Below are positions 42,873 through 55,626 of a stretch of DNA of 64,000 nucleotides, piece by piece. Positions within the stretch are counted from its first letter, which is position 1, and every line of letters begins with the position of its first letter. The notes under the pieces were generated by a model. That model was given only the letters and a program-made list of their open reading frames with translations. It made no database searches and was not told the origin of the DNA. The stretch spans positions 1 to 64,000 of the forward strand of contig NZ_AUBP01000020.1 in NCBI RefSeq assembly GCF_000429305.1, in the 5' to 3' direction. Source of the DNA: Desulfovibrio inopinatus DSM 10711 (GTDB lineage Bacteria; Desulfobacterota; Desulfovibrionia; Desulfovibrionales; Desulfovibrionaceae). The position numbers and the translations under genes are program-made.

Positions 42873-44918
42873 TCATACTTCCACTAGAACCGCAGCCAAT
42901 ACATCATTTGTATAGATGCCATCGCGCTTGTATTCTCTGTAGCCGTTCGACATGGTGCAGCCGAGGATGTAGTTTTTTCCATCAATTGTGACCATATCGG
43001 AACAGAGATTCCCGTTGTCGATGCAGACGTATTGTTCTTCGATGGGGAACTTGTCTCCTGGATTCCACGCCTCCGAGGTTGAGCTGATAATGCGTTTGTG
43101 ACGATCGAGAAAGAAGGCGAGGGAGCCGTCTTGGATACGTCCGTCCTCATTGCGTGGTAATGCATCATTCAACATGGCTTTGAATTGCGGGCCGCTGTCA
43201 AATACTAAGGCAATTCCTCCGACAGCGTGGCCGGGAATGTGTTCATGAAAGACGGCAGCATTGTAAATATAGGTGAACGGCGAAGGTTGGTTGCCGATGC
43301 GAGCCTCTTCGAATGTTTTGAATTTCGAAACACAATATTCGTGTGATGCCGATAACCCCAAACACCGCCTAATGTAGTCGGAGGACAACTTATCTCCAAA
43401 AAAGACGGCAGAGTTTTTTGATGATGCGGCAACAACGTGTCCAGTGGCATCAAACAAAATAAGATTCGTATAGACCGTATAGAGCGAGTTGATATACTCC
43501 AATATATCTTCCAAGCGCTTTTTGTCTGCCTCTGTGATGGAGCTTTGCGACAGAATTCGCCGAAACGTTGAATTCAGCGCCCACCAGCGGCAATCATTGG
43601 CGCGTTCGTAGAGGTTTCGGTCCATAATATCGATGGCCAACGACGCTTGGAACTTCATATCATCAAGCCGGGAGGAGAGCACGGTGTTGAGCAAACTCGA
43701 TATCGATTCCGAGAACAAGTCACGAATATGTTCGCCGACTTGGTGAATGGCGTCGAGGACCGGGGGGAGTGCATTGGCCTCCTGACAGATGACGGGATCT
43801 GCATTGACAATCTGTTTGGCCGCCATGACCTCGCCATTCAAAACAACCAGGCCAAGATCACTCAGTATATCATCGGCGTCCTCATCGATTTGTCGGAGTG
43901 AGCCGGCAAAGAGATTGGTGTTGCGGACATCACACGATGTGGCAACGTCGAGGCCATTTCTTTTGCCGAAAGCGAGCTCAAGGGGATACAGAATGTGACC
44001 AAACCAAGGGAGTCCAAAGAATCCTTGGTAGCCGTTTGTTTCTGCTGTTTTTGCCAAATAGAGGGTATTGTCGATTCTTACGAGCTGGAATTCTTTCCCC
44101 AGCACCATGGATTGGTGGGAATCAAGCGGTACTGTTTGAGGATCACTGCTTGAAATGACGTGTCCTTGGTCGTTGAGAATGCAGATAATGATGCGTTCTT
44201 TTTGGATAAGCTGCTTGTAGATGCCGTCCATTTCCCCCGCAAAATCAAAGCATAAACAGAGCGTTCCCAGCGGTGTCCCATATTCGGGGTGAACAATGCG
44301 ATGGGAATAGATGAGGGCACGTTCTTGTGACGGTCGCATATCCGATGCGTTGAAGGTTTCAATATATCCATCATGCAAGGCGGCTTGCGAAAGGACGGGA
44401 TCATGACTGGTGCGTATATCTGAGCTCTTGTCGAGATGTGCACAAACATTTCCGGAATTGTCAAAAATTATGATTTCTTCATAGACCGTGTATTTCTCTT
44501 GGTACTCGCGGAGACGATTTTCAATGTCATTGGTGTGCTCTGTGCTCGAATTCCCCTCAATTAAGAATTGAACAATATCATCATCCGTTGCCAAAAAGCC
44601 AACATCTGCAGTCCTTTCAAAAAGGTTGCGTTTTAAAATGTCGATGGCAACCTGTGAAAGGTTCGTCATTTCCTGCGTAATTTTTTCACAATTTTTATTC
44701 ACTAACTCGTGAATAAGGTTCTCCTGCAATGATAAAAACTTGTTTTGCGTTGTCTCCATGAAATCTATCAATGTGGAGGCAACTCTATTGGAATTTATTT
44801 TTCCTGTGAGTGTTATCTTCACCCATTGCCTATCAAATGTTTTTAGTTTCTCTTTATATACAGAAACAGCAGGCATCATTTTAAGAAGATTTTCTCTTTC
44901 AACCTCAAGCATACTCAT
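42873..44918 (-). CDS. Tandem-Cache sensor-like protein without membrane segments
   Basis: 681 residues from ATG 44918, which has GGAG 6 bases upstream. I recognise two copies of a dCache-like module. Copy 1 (about 90-330) has LFERTADVGFLATDDDI, YTVYEEIIIFDNSG and GTPLGTLCLCFDFAGEMDGI. Copy 2 (about 425-665) has LYERANDCRWWALNSTF, YTVYTNLILFDATG and VGGIALVFDSGPQFKAM. Cache domains normally sit outside the membrane in receptors, but no signal peptide or membrane helix is evident here and there is no kinase, HAMP or MCP signalling tail. A function as a soluble ligand sensor or chemotaxis adaptor is a guess. Its leader holds a promoter, a GEMM riboswitch and an intrinsic terminator, so expression should respond to c-di-GMP. 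Confidence 0.7.
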   Translation of the reverse strand: MSMLEVERENLLKMMPAVSVYKEKLKTFDRQWVKITLTGKINSNRVASTLIDFMETTQNKFLSLQENLIHELVNKNCEKITQEMTNLSQVAIDILKRNLFERTADVGFLATDDDIVQFLIEGNSSTEHTNDIENRLREYQEKYTVYEEIIIFDNSGNVCAHLDKSSDIRTSHDPVLSQAALHDGYIETFNASDMRPSQERALIYSHRIVHPEYGTPLGTLCLCFDFAGEMDGIYKQLIQKERIIICILNDQGHVISSSDPQTVPLDSHQSMVLGKEFQLVRIDNTLYLAKTAETNGYQGFFGLPWFGHILYPLELAFGKRNGLDVATSCDVRNTNLFAGSLRQIDEDADDILSDLGLVVLNGEVMAAKQIVNADPVICQEANALPPVLDAIHQVGEHIRDLFSESISSLLNTVLSSRLDDMKFQASLAIDIMDRNLYERANDCRWWALNSTFRRILSQSSITEADKKRLEDILEYINSLYTVYTNLILFDATGHVVAASSKNSAVFFGDKLSSDYIRRCLGLSASHEYCVSKFKTFEEARIGNQPSPFTYIYNAAVFHEHIPGHAVGGIALVFDSGPQFKAMLNDALPRNEDGRIQDGSLAFFLDRHKRIISSTSEAWNPGDKFPIEEQYVCIDNGNLCSDMVTIDGKNYILGCTMSNGYREYKRDGIYTNDVLAAVLVEV

Positions 44919-44976
44919 TGCAATCTCCATGATAATAGATCGCTATAGAATCATAGTTTATAACCAACGCATGGCC

Positions 44977-45008
44977 AAAAAAAATGCCAATCAGTATTCC
45001 TGATTGGC
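44977..45008 (-). terminator. Intrinsic terminator in the leader of the tandem-Cache gene
   Basis: On the minus strand GCCAATCAG (45008-45000) and CTGATTGGC (44994-44986) form a perfect 9-bp stem with a 5-base loop, followed by A and eight Ts. It stands between the riboswitch and the start codon at 44918. It is the probable expression platform: folding of the aptamer would decide whether the RNA is extended into the gene. Confidence 0.88.
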
Positions 45009-45010
45009 TT

Positions 45011-45084
45011 GCAGCTCGGCTATCTCCCTGTGGTATGAGACCCGTAGCTTTCCGAACACACCCGTCTCACGACGGGGTAGGCAT
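45011..45084 (-). ncRNA. c-di-GMP-I (GEMM) riboswitch aptamer
   Basis: Read on the minus strand, the leader has a CCCGTC-GTGA-GACGGG hairpin (45076-45061). This is followed by GGAAAGCTACGGGTCTC, a short loop, then GAGATAGCCGAGCTGC. This matches the core of c-di-GMP-I aptamers: a GNRA-type capped first hairpin, the G(C/G)AAAGC joining strand, a second stem closed by GGTCTC/GAGA, and the TAGCCGxGxTGC 3' strand. The segment between hairpin and joining strand (TGTGTTC) is slightly longer than usual. It lies directly between a good promoter and an intrinsic terminator. Confidence 0.72.
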
Positions 45085-45100
45085 TTCATAAATTTACAAA

Positions 45101-45129
45101 AAAGTATTTTGTGGCATGGTGAATGTCAA
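45101..45129 (-). promoter_or_regulatory. Sigma-70 promoter of the riboswitch leader
   Basis: On the minus strand TTGACA (45129-45124), a 17-base spacer and TACTTT (45106-45101). The start would fall near 45094, about 10 bases before the aptamer. Confidence 0.7.
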
Positions 45130-45777
45130 GTTGGTATCTGTTGTAAATGTAATGGTGTTAGTTTAAATGTTTGTATTTAAGTGTTATTTTTTAGTGTATG
45201 CTTTGTGTTTTTGAATCATCAGGAAGCGCTGCGGGCGTTGTGTTCATTTTTGTAATATATTAAACGAAGGCTGGTCATGTTCCATAATTTAATGAAAATT
45301 CATGACTATTTAGAGTATCATTTTAAAATTGAGCCATCTGAGATTGACACCTTGCTGTATTTGTTCTGCATTAATTTTATTTTTGAAAAAGAACATCCAT
45401 ATTGATGGGAACGTGTCAATGTGTACTTCATTAGTATGTATTGCATGGTATAGGAGAACACTCTTTACTGAGTGCTCGAAAAGAGCATTCAATTCATTTC
45501 AGAAGCGGAAGATTGCGTTCATGAACGTATCGATAATTTGTGGCCTCCACAGGCCTTGATGACGGTGAGAAAGAGTCGATCCAATTGAAATCAAGTTGAG
45601 ATTCACTGCTTTTTCTTTACCATCTCTTGTATACCAATCGAAATTCGTGCTACAGAGAAAAAGTATCCCCATATTGATGGAATTCGCATGCCTTTTCCTC
45701 AAGGAGTGTCATTTTATTGTAATCTTTCATAGATTTGTATTTTCGTAACGGAGACAGCTTTATTCAAAGAGGGGCGT
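45130..45777. other. AT-rich intergenic region
   Basis: About 650 bases with low G+C compared with the flanking operons. It holds a possible 42-codon gene (45277-45405). Two imperfect direct copies of a motif are also present: a run starting GAAAAAG and ending ATATTGATGG occurs at about 45384-45408 and 45657-45682. Otherwise I see nothing identifiable. Confidence 0.4.
45277..45405 (+). CDS. Possible small protein of unknown function
   Basis: 42 residues. The ATG follows GAAGG at a spacing of 7. The sequence begins MFHNLMKIHDYLEYHFK and continues with a hydrophobic helix (DTLLYLFCINFIF). Composition is protein-like, but the open frame is too short to exclude chance, and no neighbour gives context. 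It may be a fragment of a larger decayed gene. Confidence 0.25.
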   Translation: MFHNLMKIHDYLEYHFKIEPSEIDTLLYLFCINFIFEKEHPY

Positions 45778-46395
45778 ATGCTTATCAGATACTGTTTCTT
45801 CATTCTGATTTTTCTCAGCTTTTCCGTTCAAGGTCTTGCAGAGAATACGACTTCACAGCTTAAATCGAGTAAGGCGTGGAAATCTTTTATTTTAGATACT
45901 GAAAAGGAAGTTATGGCTGTTGCATCAACTCCATGTCAGCAATGTGCTTACGGGGAAACGCTTTACCTGTGGAGATCACCACGCAATTGTAGTATTCAGT
46001 ATATGAGTATTCTCGGGAGGTATGGCGGTGAAAGAAATACATCAAAAGAGAATTTGATAGCTGAAGGGAGAGTTGATGAAAGACGAATACATAAATTCAG
46101 GTATGTTCTTAATCTTTTCAGCAATACCGGGCTCTATGAAATAGCATTCCAGAAATTTTCCAATCCGCAAGGTCTTCTCCAAGACATGGTTTATGGGAGA
46201 TCGATTTTCTTTAAAATACATACCAAGCTCAATCCGATATTTCTCAGATTTTCTCTTATGGGGTTTACCGCTTCAGCCCAAAGAACATACGCTCTTTGCA
46301 AGAAACTCCATCAACAACATCAGCAAAATAAAAAGACCCCACTCCCGATCGACCCATTTCAAGATGATGAAGAGGTTGAATATGGAACATTTTGA
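45778..46395 (+). CDS. Exported protein of unknown function
   Basis: 205 residues. AGAGGGG precedes the ATG. There is a clear signal peptide (MLIRYCFFILIFLSFSVQG, cleavage after LAE or so). The mature part has four Cys residues in its first 60 positions or so (a CQQC pair, one in NCSIQY), and later one near ALCKK. It is basic and ends in an acidic tail (DPFQDDEEVEYGTF). I do not recognise the family. G+C content is lower than in the neighbouring operons, which fits acquired or fast-evolving DNA. It stands alone between AT-rich spacers. Confidence 0.6.
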   Translation: MLIRYCFFILIFLSFSVQGLAENTTSQLKSSKAWKSFILDTEKEVMAVASTPCQQCAYGETLYLWRSPRNCSIQYMSILGRYGGERNTSKENLIAEGRVDERRIHKFRYVLNLFSNTGLYEIAFQKFSNPQGLLQDMVYGRSIFFKIHTKLNPIFLRFSLMGFTASAQRTYALCKKLHQQHQQNKKTPLPIDPFQDDEEVEYGTF

Positions 46396-46564
46396 GGTTG
46401 TTCTATGAAAAAATGAATGGAACGCTTTCTTTTGCGTTAGTCAGCTTCACGGCGGCGTGTGCCGAACCTGAATGGCATCGCAGATATTGAGAAGGTGTCA
46501 GAGGAGAATGGAATATTCAGTTAGAGTTAGACACTGTTGAGCTCTTCCTGAAGGAGTGTCGTGT

Positions 46565-46590
46565 AAATGCCTCATTGGCTTGAGGCGTTT
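46565..46590. promoter_or_regulatory. Inverted repeat: activator-site candidate or weak terminator
   Basis: AAATGCCTCA (46565-46574) and TGAGGCGTTT (46581-46590) are inverted copies with one G-T mismatch and a 6-base loop. The T content after the stem is low. It may end the transcript of the exported protein gene or be an upstream activator site for the sigma-54 promoter 270 bases downstream. Confidence 0.35.
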
Positions 46591-46824
46591 GTTGTACTGA
46601 AACTGTCCCGAGGGCAGAAGCAATTCTAAAAAGAGTTTTAGAGGTCAACGACAAATGATTGTGAAGGCGATTCATGGCTTTCACGTTTGAACCGATTCCA
46701 AAAAACCAGAAAACTTCCCTCTCTTTATTCTGATTTTCCAGAATTTAAGACTCTGCTCTGTTTTTTCTGATTCTTAATTTTCTCAAAGCCTTACGCAGTT
46801 GACCGACCAATCAATCATAATTAA

Positions 46825-50694
<3,870 letters not shown>

Positions 50695-50970
50695 TATGTG
50701 AGGAGATCCTCCGGCATCAGGAGAAAAGAGATGCATCGTTATTGGATGAAATCGCTTTTTTCCTGATACCACCGCGCGTTTCTGCGCAGTGGAACGGAAT
50801 TATGGGGTCGGGCTCCCCATCATGGGAGTCCGGCTTCCCGTTCACAGCGTTTGAGAAGGCGGTCGTAGCGCCGGAGCATAATCCTCCAGAACATCACAAC
50901 GTTATGCTGCGCGTCGAGCGTGGTGATGTTCCAAACCTGTGAAAACGGCGCGACAAATGTGGAGGATCTC

Positions 50971-52665
50971 ATGTCAATCGGTGTGCTTGCTCTGATCGCT
51001 TTCGTACCCATCGTCTTAGCGCTTATCCTTATGTCGGGCATGCGTTGGCCCGCAACCAAAGCCATGCCGCTGGCATGGTTGGTGACGGCAATTTTTGGTA
51101 TGGTGTTTTGGAAAATGGACATTGGCTTCGTTCTCGCCTCCACCTTGAGCGGATTCGGAACAGCCTTTAACGTCCTCATCATTGTTTTCGGTGCGATTAT
51201 CATTCTCTACACTCTACGCGACTCAGGCGCGATGGAAACCATTAACTGCGGATTTCACGGCATCTCCCGTGACCGCCGAATCCAGGTACTCATCATCGCC
51301 TTCGTCTTCGCCGCGTTCATTGAAGGCGCCGCCGGTTTCGGTACCCCGGCCGCCATCGCTGCTCCGCTGTTGCTTTCTCTTGGTTTCCCGGCCCTTGCCG
51401 CGGCCATGGTTTGTCTGATTCTCAACTCTATGCCGGTTACCTTTGGTGCGGTCGGTACGCCTATCTTACTTGGCCTCACCCCGCTGAAGACCGTTTTGAC
51501 GGAAGCCATTGCTTCGGGAACGTCCATGAATGTCGCCAGCGTGGAACAATTCATGTTCCTCGTCGGGAAATGGTCTGCCACCTTCCACTTGGTCATGATT
51601 TACATTTTGCCCTTGTTCACCATTTGTTTCATGACCCGCTTTTTCGGTCAGAATAAAAAGTGGTCTGAAGGCTTTGGCGCGCTGAAGTTCTCGTTGTTCG
51701 CCTCTACGGCATTCGGTGTTCCCTACATTATTACGGCATACGTTTTCGGTGTGGAGTTTCCCTCGCTGCTCGGTGGCCTGATTGGTTTGGGTATCGTTGT
51801 TTCGGCGGCTAAAAAAGGTCTGTTTCTGCCTAAAGACGTTTGGGATTTCGGTCCGCAATCGAACTGGGAAGCTGAATGGACCGGTGAAATTTCCAGTGAA
51901 GATAATTGCGAATACAAAGCCCACATGAGCCAGTTCATGGCATGGTTGCCGTACATCCTCATCGGTGTCCTGCTTGTTCTTACGCGTTTGAATACCCTGC
52001 CCTTCAAAGGCTGGGTTACTTCGCTTTCGCTCACCTGGAGCCATATCCTGGGTTACGACACGGTCAGCTACAATATCAAACCGCTGTATCTCCCCGGAAC
52101 CATTCCTTTTACGCTGGTTGCCATTCTGACCATTTTCCTGCACCGCATGAAACCTGAAAAAGTCAAGGCTGCCTGGGGCGATTCCATTAAGCGCATGAAA
52201 AACCCCACCATCGCGTTGCTTTTCTCCGTCGCCCTGGTTGCGATTTTTCGACAGAGCGCCAACAACAGCATCGGTATCCCCTCCATGCCACTGTGTATGG
52301 CCCAAGCGGTTGCTGGTATTGCCGGGAGCACCTGGCCGATGTTTGCTTCCTTTGTCGGCGCACTCGGTTCGTTCATCACTGGCTCCAACACGGTTTCCGA
52401 CTTGCTCTTTGCTGAATTTCAGTACGGTGTGGCCAGTAACCTTGGCTTGCCCCATCAGATTGTTGTTGCTTTGCAGGCTGTTGGCGGCGCCATGGGTAAC
52501 ATGGTTTGTATCCACAACATCGTTGCCGCATCGGCTACCGTTGGTTTGGTAGGTATGGAAGGCGTCATTATTCGACGCAACGCCATTCCGTTGGTGCTCT
52601 ACGGTCTTGTTGTCGGCATTATGGGTTTGATCTTCTGTTACGTCCTTTTCCCTGGTATCTTCTAA
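50971..52665 (+). CDS. lldP: L-lactate permease (LctP/LldP family)
   Basis: 564 residues from ATG 50971, with GGAGG 6 bases upstream. Thirteen or so hydrophobic segments. [20 protein letters not shown] is the LctP family signature; [18 protein letters not shown] and [16 protein letters not shown] are also characteristic, as is [15 protein letters not shown] near the C-terminus. It imports lactate with protons (or sodium) for the oxidases encoded downstream. The 276-base gap after por has a GC-rich imperfect hairpin near 50803-50837 that could attenuate. Confidence 0.94.
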   Translation: MSIGVLALIAFVPIVLALILMSGMRWPATKAMPLAWLVTAIFGMVFWKMDIGFVLASTLSGFGTAFNVLIIVFGAIIILYTLRDSGAMETINCGFHGISRDRRIQVLIIAFVFAAFIEGAAGFGTPAAIAAPLLLSLGFPALAAAMVCLILNSMPVTFGAVGTPILLGLTPLKTVLTEAIASGTSMNVASVEQFMFLVGKWSATFHLVMIYILPLFTICFMTRFFGQNKKWSEGFGALKFSLFASTAFGVPYIITAYVFGVEFPSLLGGLIGLGIVVSAAKKGLFLPKDVWDFGPQSNWEAEWTGEISSEDNCEYKAHMSQFMAWLPYILIGVLLVLTRLNTLPFKGWVTSLSLTWSHILGYDTVSYNIKPLYLPGTIPFTLVAILTIFLHRMKPEKVKAAWGDSIKRMKNPTIALLFSVALVAIFRQSANNSIGIPSMPLCMAQAVAGIAGSTWPMFASFVGALGSFITGSNTVSDLLFAEFQYGVASNLGLPHQIVVALQAVGGAMGNMVCIHNIVAASATVGLVGMEGVIIRRNAIPLVLYGLVVGIMGLIFCYVLFPGIF

Positions 52666-52754
52666 GCAGAATTGTAAAACCGAGTTAAATCCCCCATCAA
52701 GCGAAGCCCGTCGGCATGGGGCTGCGGGCTTCGCCAACAAAACGAGGTGTATTC

Positions 52755-54149
52755 ATGCTGAGTGATGCTCTGAAAAAAGATTTTGCTGCCATCGTGGGCG
52801 AACAGAATGTCATGACCGAGGAAGCCGACCTGCACGCATATTCTTATGATGCCGCCCCTTTGGATCAACGTGTTCCCGGCTTTGCCCTGCGTCCCACCAG
52901 CCGCGAGCAGTTGGGGAAATGCGTTAAGCTGTGCAACGAGAACGGCTTTCCCATCACGGTACGTGGTTCGGGGACGAACCTGTCCGGTGGCACCATCCCG
53001 TCCAAAGGTGGCGCTGTTATCTTGACGAATGCGCTGAATAAAATTCTCGAGATCAACGAAGAAGATCTCTACGCTGTTGTTGAACCCGGCGTTATAACGG
53101 CCCCCTTTGCCGCTGAAGTGGCGAAACGTGGTCTGTTCTATCCTCCTGATCCAGGTTCACAGACCGTGTCTACCCTCGGCGGTAACGTTGCGGAAAACGC
53201 TGGTGGATTGCGTGGTCTTAAATATGGGGTCACGAAAGATTATGTCATGGGCGTGGACTTCTTCGACGTCAATGGCGAGTTGGTGAAAACCGGTTCCAAA
53301 ACCGTGAAGTGCGTGACGGGATACAACCTTTCCGGGCTTATGGTGGCTTCCGAAGGAACGCTTGGGGTTTTTGAAAAGATCACCCTCAAACTCGTTCCTC
53401 CTCCGCAAACCGCTAAGTCCATGATGGCCGTCTTCGACGACGTCATGAGCGCTTCGCGCACTGTTGCCGCCATCATTGCCGCGAAGATCGTGCCGGCGAC
53501 GTTGGAATTTATGGATAATTTTACTATTCGCACGGTTGAAAATTTCCGGAAAGCCGGGCTTCCCGTTGAAGCGCAGGCCATGCTGCTCATTGAAGTCGAT
53601 GGCCACCCCGGACAGGTGGAAGACGAAGCCGCCATGGTGGAAGATATCTGTAAAAAGAACGGTGCAAAAAGTGTTTCCGTGGCCAAAGATGCGGCTGAAC
53701 GCAACAAAGTATGGCAAGCGCGCCGCGATGCCTTGCCGGCGTTGGCTAAGCTGAAACCTACCTGCGTGCTTGAAGACGCCACTGTTCCCCGTTCCAAGAT
53801 TCCGGCCATGATGGAAGCTTTGGACAAGATTGCCAAACGCTATGATCTCACTATCGGCACGTTCGGCCATGCTGGCGACGGCAATCTGCATCCGACCATT
53901 TTAACGGATAAACGCAACCATGACGAATGGGTTCGCGTCGAAGAAGCCATTGACGCCATTTTTGACGAAGCACTGGCGCTCGGTGGAACGCTTTCGGGTG
54001 AACATGGCATCGGTATCGCCAAGTCCAAGTACATGGAACAAGAAACGAGCCGGGCGACAATTGAATATTGCCGCAGAATGAAGTCCGTCCTCGATCCCAA
54101 GGGTATCCTCAATCCCGGCAAAATCCTGGGCCCACTTTTGGCCGAGTAG
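52755..54149 (+). CDS. dld: FAD-linked D-lactate/glycolate oxidase subunit (GlcD family)
   Basis: 464 residues from ATG 52755. The FAD-binding PCMH part has RGSGTNLSGGTIPS and TLGGNVAENAGGLRGLKYG. The C-terminal oxidase part has FGHAGDGNLHP and GGTLSGEHGIGIAK with the conserved His residues of the family. It oxidises D-lactate (or glycolate) to the 2-oxoacid. The Fe-S protein 9 bp downstream should take the electrons. Dld and GlcD cannot be told apart by sequence alone; the lactate operon favours D-lactate. Confidence 0.92.
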   Translation: MLSDALKKDFAAIVGEQNVMTEEADLHAYSYDAAPLDQRVPGFALRPTSREQLGKCVKLCNENGFPITVRGSGTNLSGGTIPSKGGAVILTNALNKILEINEEDLYAVVEPGVITAPFAAEVAKRGLFYPPDPGSQTVSTLGGNVAENAGGLRGLKYGVTKDYVMGVDFFDVNGELVKTGSKTVKCVTGYNLSGLMVASEGTLGVFEKITLKLVPPPQTAKSMMAVFDDVMSASRTVAAIIAAKIVPATLEFMDNFTIRTVENFRKAGLPVEAQAMLLIEVDGHPGQVEDEAAMVEDICKKNGAKSVSVAKDAAERNKVWQARRDALPALAKLKPTCVLEDATVPRSKIPAMMEALDKIAKRYDLTIGTFGHAGDGNLHPTILTDKRNHDEWVRVEEAIDAIFDEALALGGTLSGEHGIGIAKSKYMEQETSRATIEYCRRMKSVLDPKGILNPGKILGPLLAE

Positions 54150-54158
54150 GAGGTTCCC

Positions 54159-55445
54159 ATGGCTGATGTAAAACGACTTGCAATGATGATGAAAGAGCTG
54201 GACGACCAGCTTGTCAACTGCATGCGATGCGGCATGTGTCAGGCTGTGTGTCCGGTCTTCAAGCAGACCGGTCGTGAAACGGATGTCACTCGCGGTAAGC
54301 TGGCATTATTGGATGGTCTGGCTTCGGAAATGTTCACTGAGCCGGAAAAGGTGAACAAGCTCATCAATAAATGTTTGATGTGTGGTACGTGTGAAGCCAA
54401 CTGTCCCAGTGGCGTCAAAGTGACGGATATTTTCTTTAAAGCACGGGCTATTCTCACCGGATACTTTGGAATGTCTTCGGTTCAGCGTTTGGCTTTCCAA
54501 AAGTTGTTGACCAACCCGACGTTGTTCAACAGCCTGGTGAGCGTAGCATCCAAGTTTCAGGGGCTTTTTACCAAGGAAGCCAACGAAACCTTGGGCACAT
54601 CGTGCGCTCGCTTTCAGGCTCCCCTCGTCGGTGACCGTCATTTTAAGAAGTTGGCCCAGACGCCGTTTCATGCCGACGTTCCCAAACGGATGACAAAGCC
54701 TGGTGCGTCTGGGGTCACAGTGGCATTCTATCCGGGATGCGTGGTGGATAAGATGTTTCCCGAAGTTGGTCACGCCTGTCTGAAAGTGTTTGATTATCAC
54801 GGCGTTGGGGTCTTCATGCCTGAAAATATGGCGTGCTGTGGTATTCCCGGATTGTCATCCGGCGAACACGAAGGATTTGAGGAGCTTGTCCGGGAAAACC
54901 TGGATTTGTTCGACGGTGTCGAGTTTGACTATCTCGTTACCCCCTGCGCAACCTGCGCTTCTACCATCAAAAAACTCTGGCCTGAATACTCCCGACCCTA
55001 TGACAAGCGTCGCGCCTTGCAGCTTGCGCCCAAGGTGATGGATATTACGCAATTCTTGGTGGATGTCGTTGGCGTCAAAGCTGTGGACAAACAGGCTGGT
55101 ATACCCGCTGTTACCTGGCATGACCCTTGCCATTTACGGAATTCCATGGGCGTTACGACGCAACCTCGCACTCTTTTGGCTGCGACGAAGACGTATGAGT
55201 ATGTAGAAATGGCAGATGCCGCGTCATGCTGTGGTTGCGGCGGCAGCTTCACCGTTAAATTTCCAGAGATGTCAACGGCGATTGGTGAGGCTAAAGCGCA
55301 GAATGTCATCGATTCACAGGCCAATGTCGTGGCCACAGGCTGTCCTGCGTGCATGATGCAGTTGAGTGATCAACTCTCGCGAAAGGGAGCGAAAACTCCT
55401 GTTCGTCACGCCGTGGAACTTTATGCCGAAACCCTGAGCTCGTAA
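54159..55445 (+). CDS. Fe-S protein with CCG domains, partner of the FAD-linked lactate oxidase
   Basis: 428 residues, GlcF/HdrD-like. GGAGG precedes the ATG. Two N-terminal ferredoxin-type clusters (CMRCGMCQAVCP, CLMCGTCEANCP) are followed by two CCG domains: YPGCVVDKMFP through MACCGIPG and TPCATCAS, then DPCHLR through SCCGCGGSF and GCPACM. It carries electrons from the FAD subunit to a membrane acceptor, perhaps menaquinone or a heterodisulfide-type partner. A small hairpin lies after the gene (55474-55496), before pta. Confidence 0.9.
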   Translation: MADVKRLAMMMKELDDQLVNCMRCGMCQAVCPVFKQTGRETDVTRGKLALLDGLASEMFTEPEKVNKLINKCLMCGTCEANCPSGVKVTDIFFKARAILTGYFGMSSVQRLAFQKLLTNPTLFNSLVSVASKFQGLFTKEANETLGTSCARFQAPLVGDRHFKKLAQTPFHADVPKRMTKPGASGVTVAFYPGCVVDKMFPEVGHACLKVFDYHGVGVFMPENMACCGIPGLSSGEHEGFEELVRENLDLFDGVEFDYLVTPCATCASTIKKLWPEYSRPYDKRRALQLAPKVMDITQFLVDVVGVKAVDKQAGIPAVTWHDPCHLRNSMGVTTQPRTLLAATKTYEYVEMADAASCCGCGGSFTVKFPEMSTAIGEAKAQNVIDSQANVVATGCPACMMQLSDQLSRKGAKTPVRHAVELYAETLSS

Positions 55446-55626
55446 TCCGCGTGTCACAATCCGCTGACATGAAAAGCCGGTCAAGCCGGCCGGCTTCTTC
55501 ATGTTGAGGACTTGACGACACCCAGCCCTTGGGGTGTAGTGGCTGGTTGGCTTATTTATTGAGGTCGTTAATTCCAAATCACGCGGTAATATTTCCCCCA
55601 AAAAAACACGAGCAAGGAGAACATTT

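Noticed and set aside
50803-50837. Hairpin before lldP as an intrinsic terminator
   Set aside because: The stem is imperfect and no T-tract follows; at most an attenuating structure.
51466-52740. 424-codon minus-strand frame opposite lldP
   Set aside because: Antisense to the lactate permease; no signal or domain, rich in His, Arg and Asn as expected of a shadow frame.
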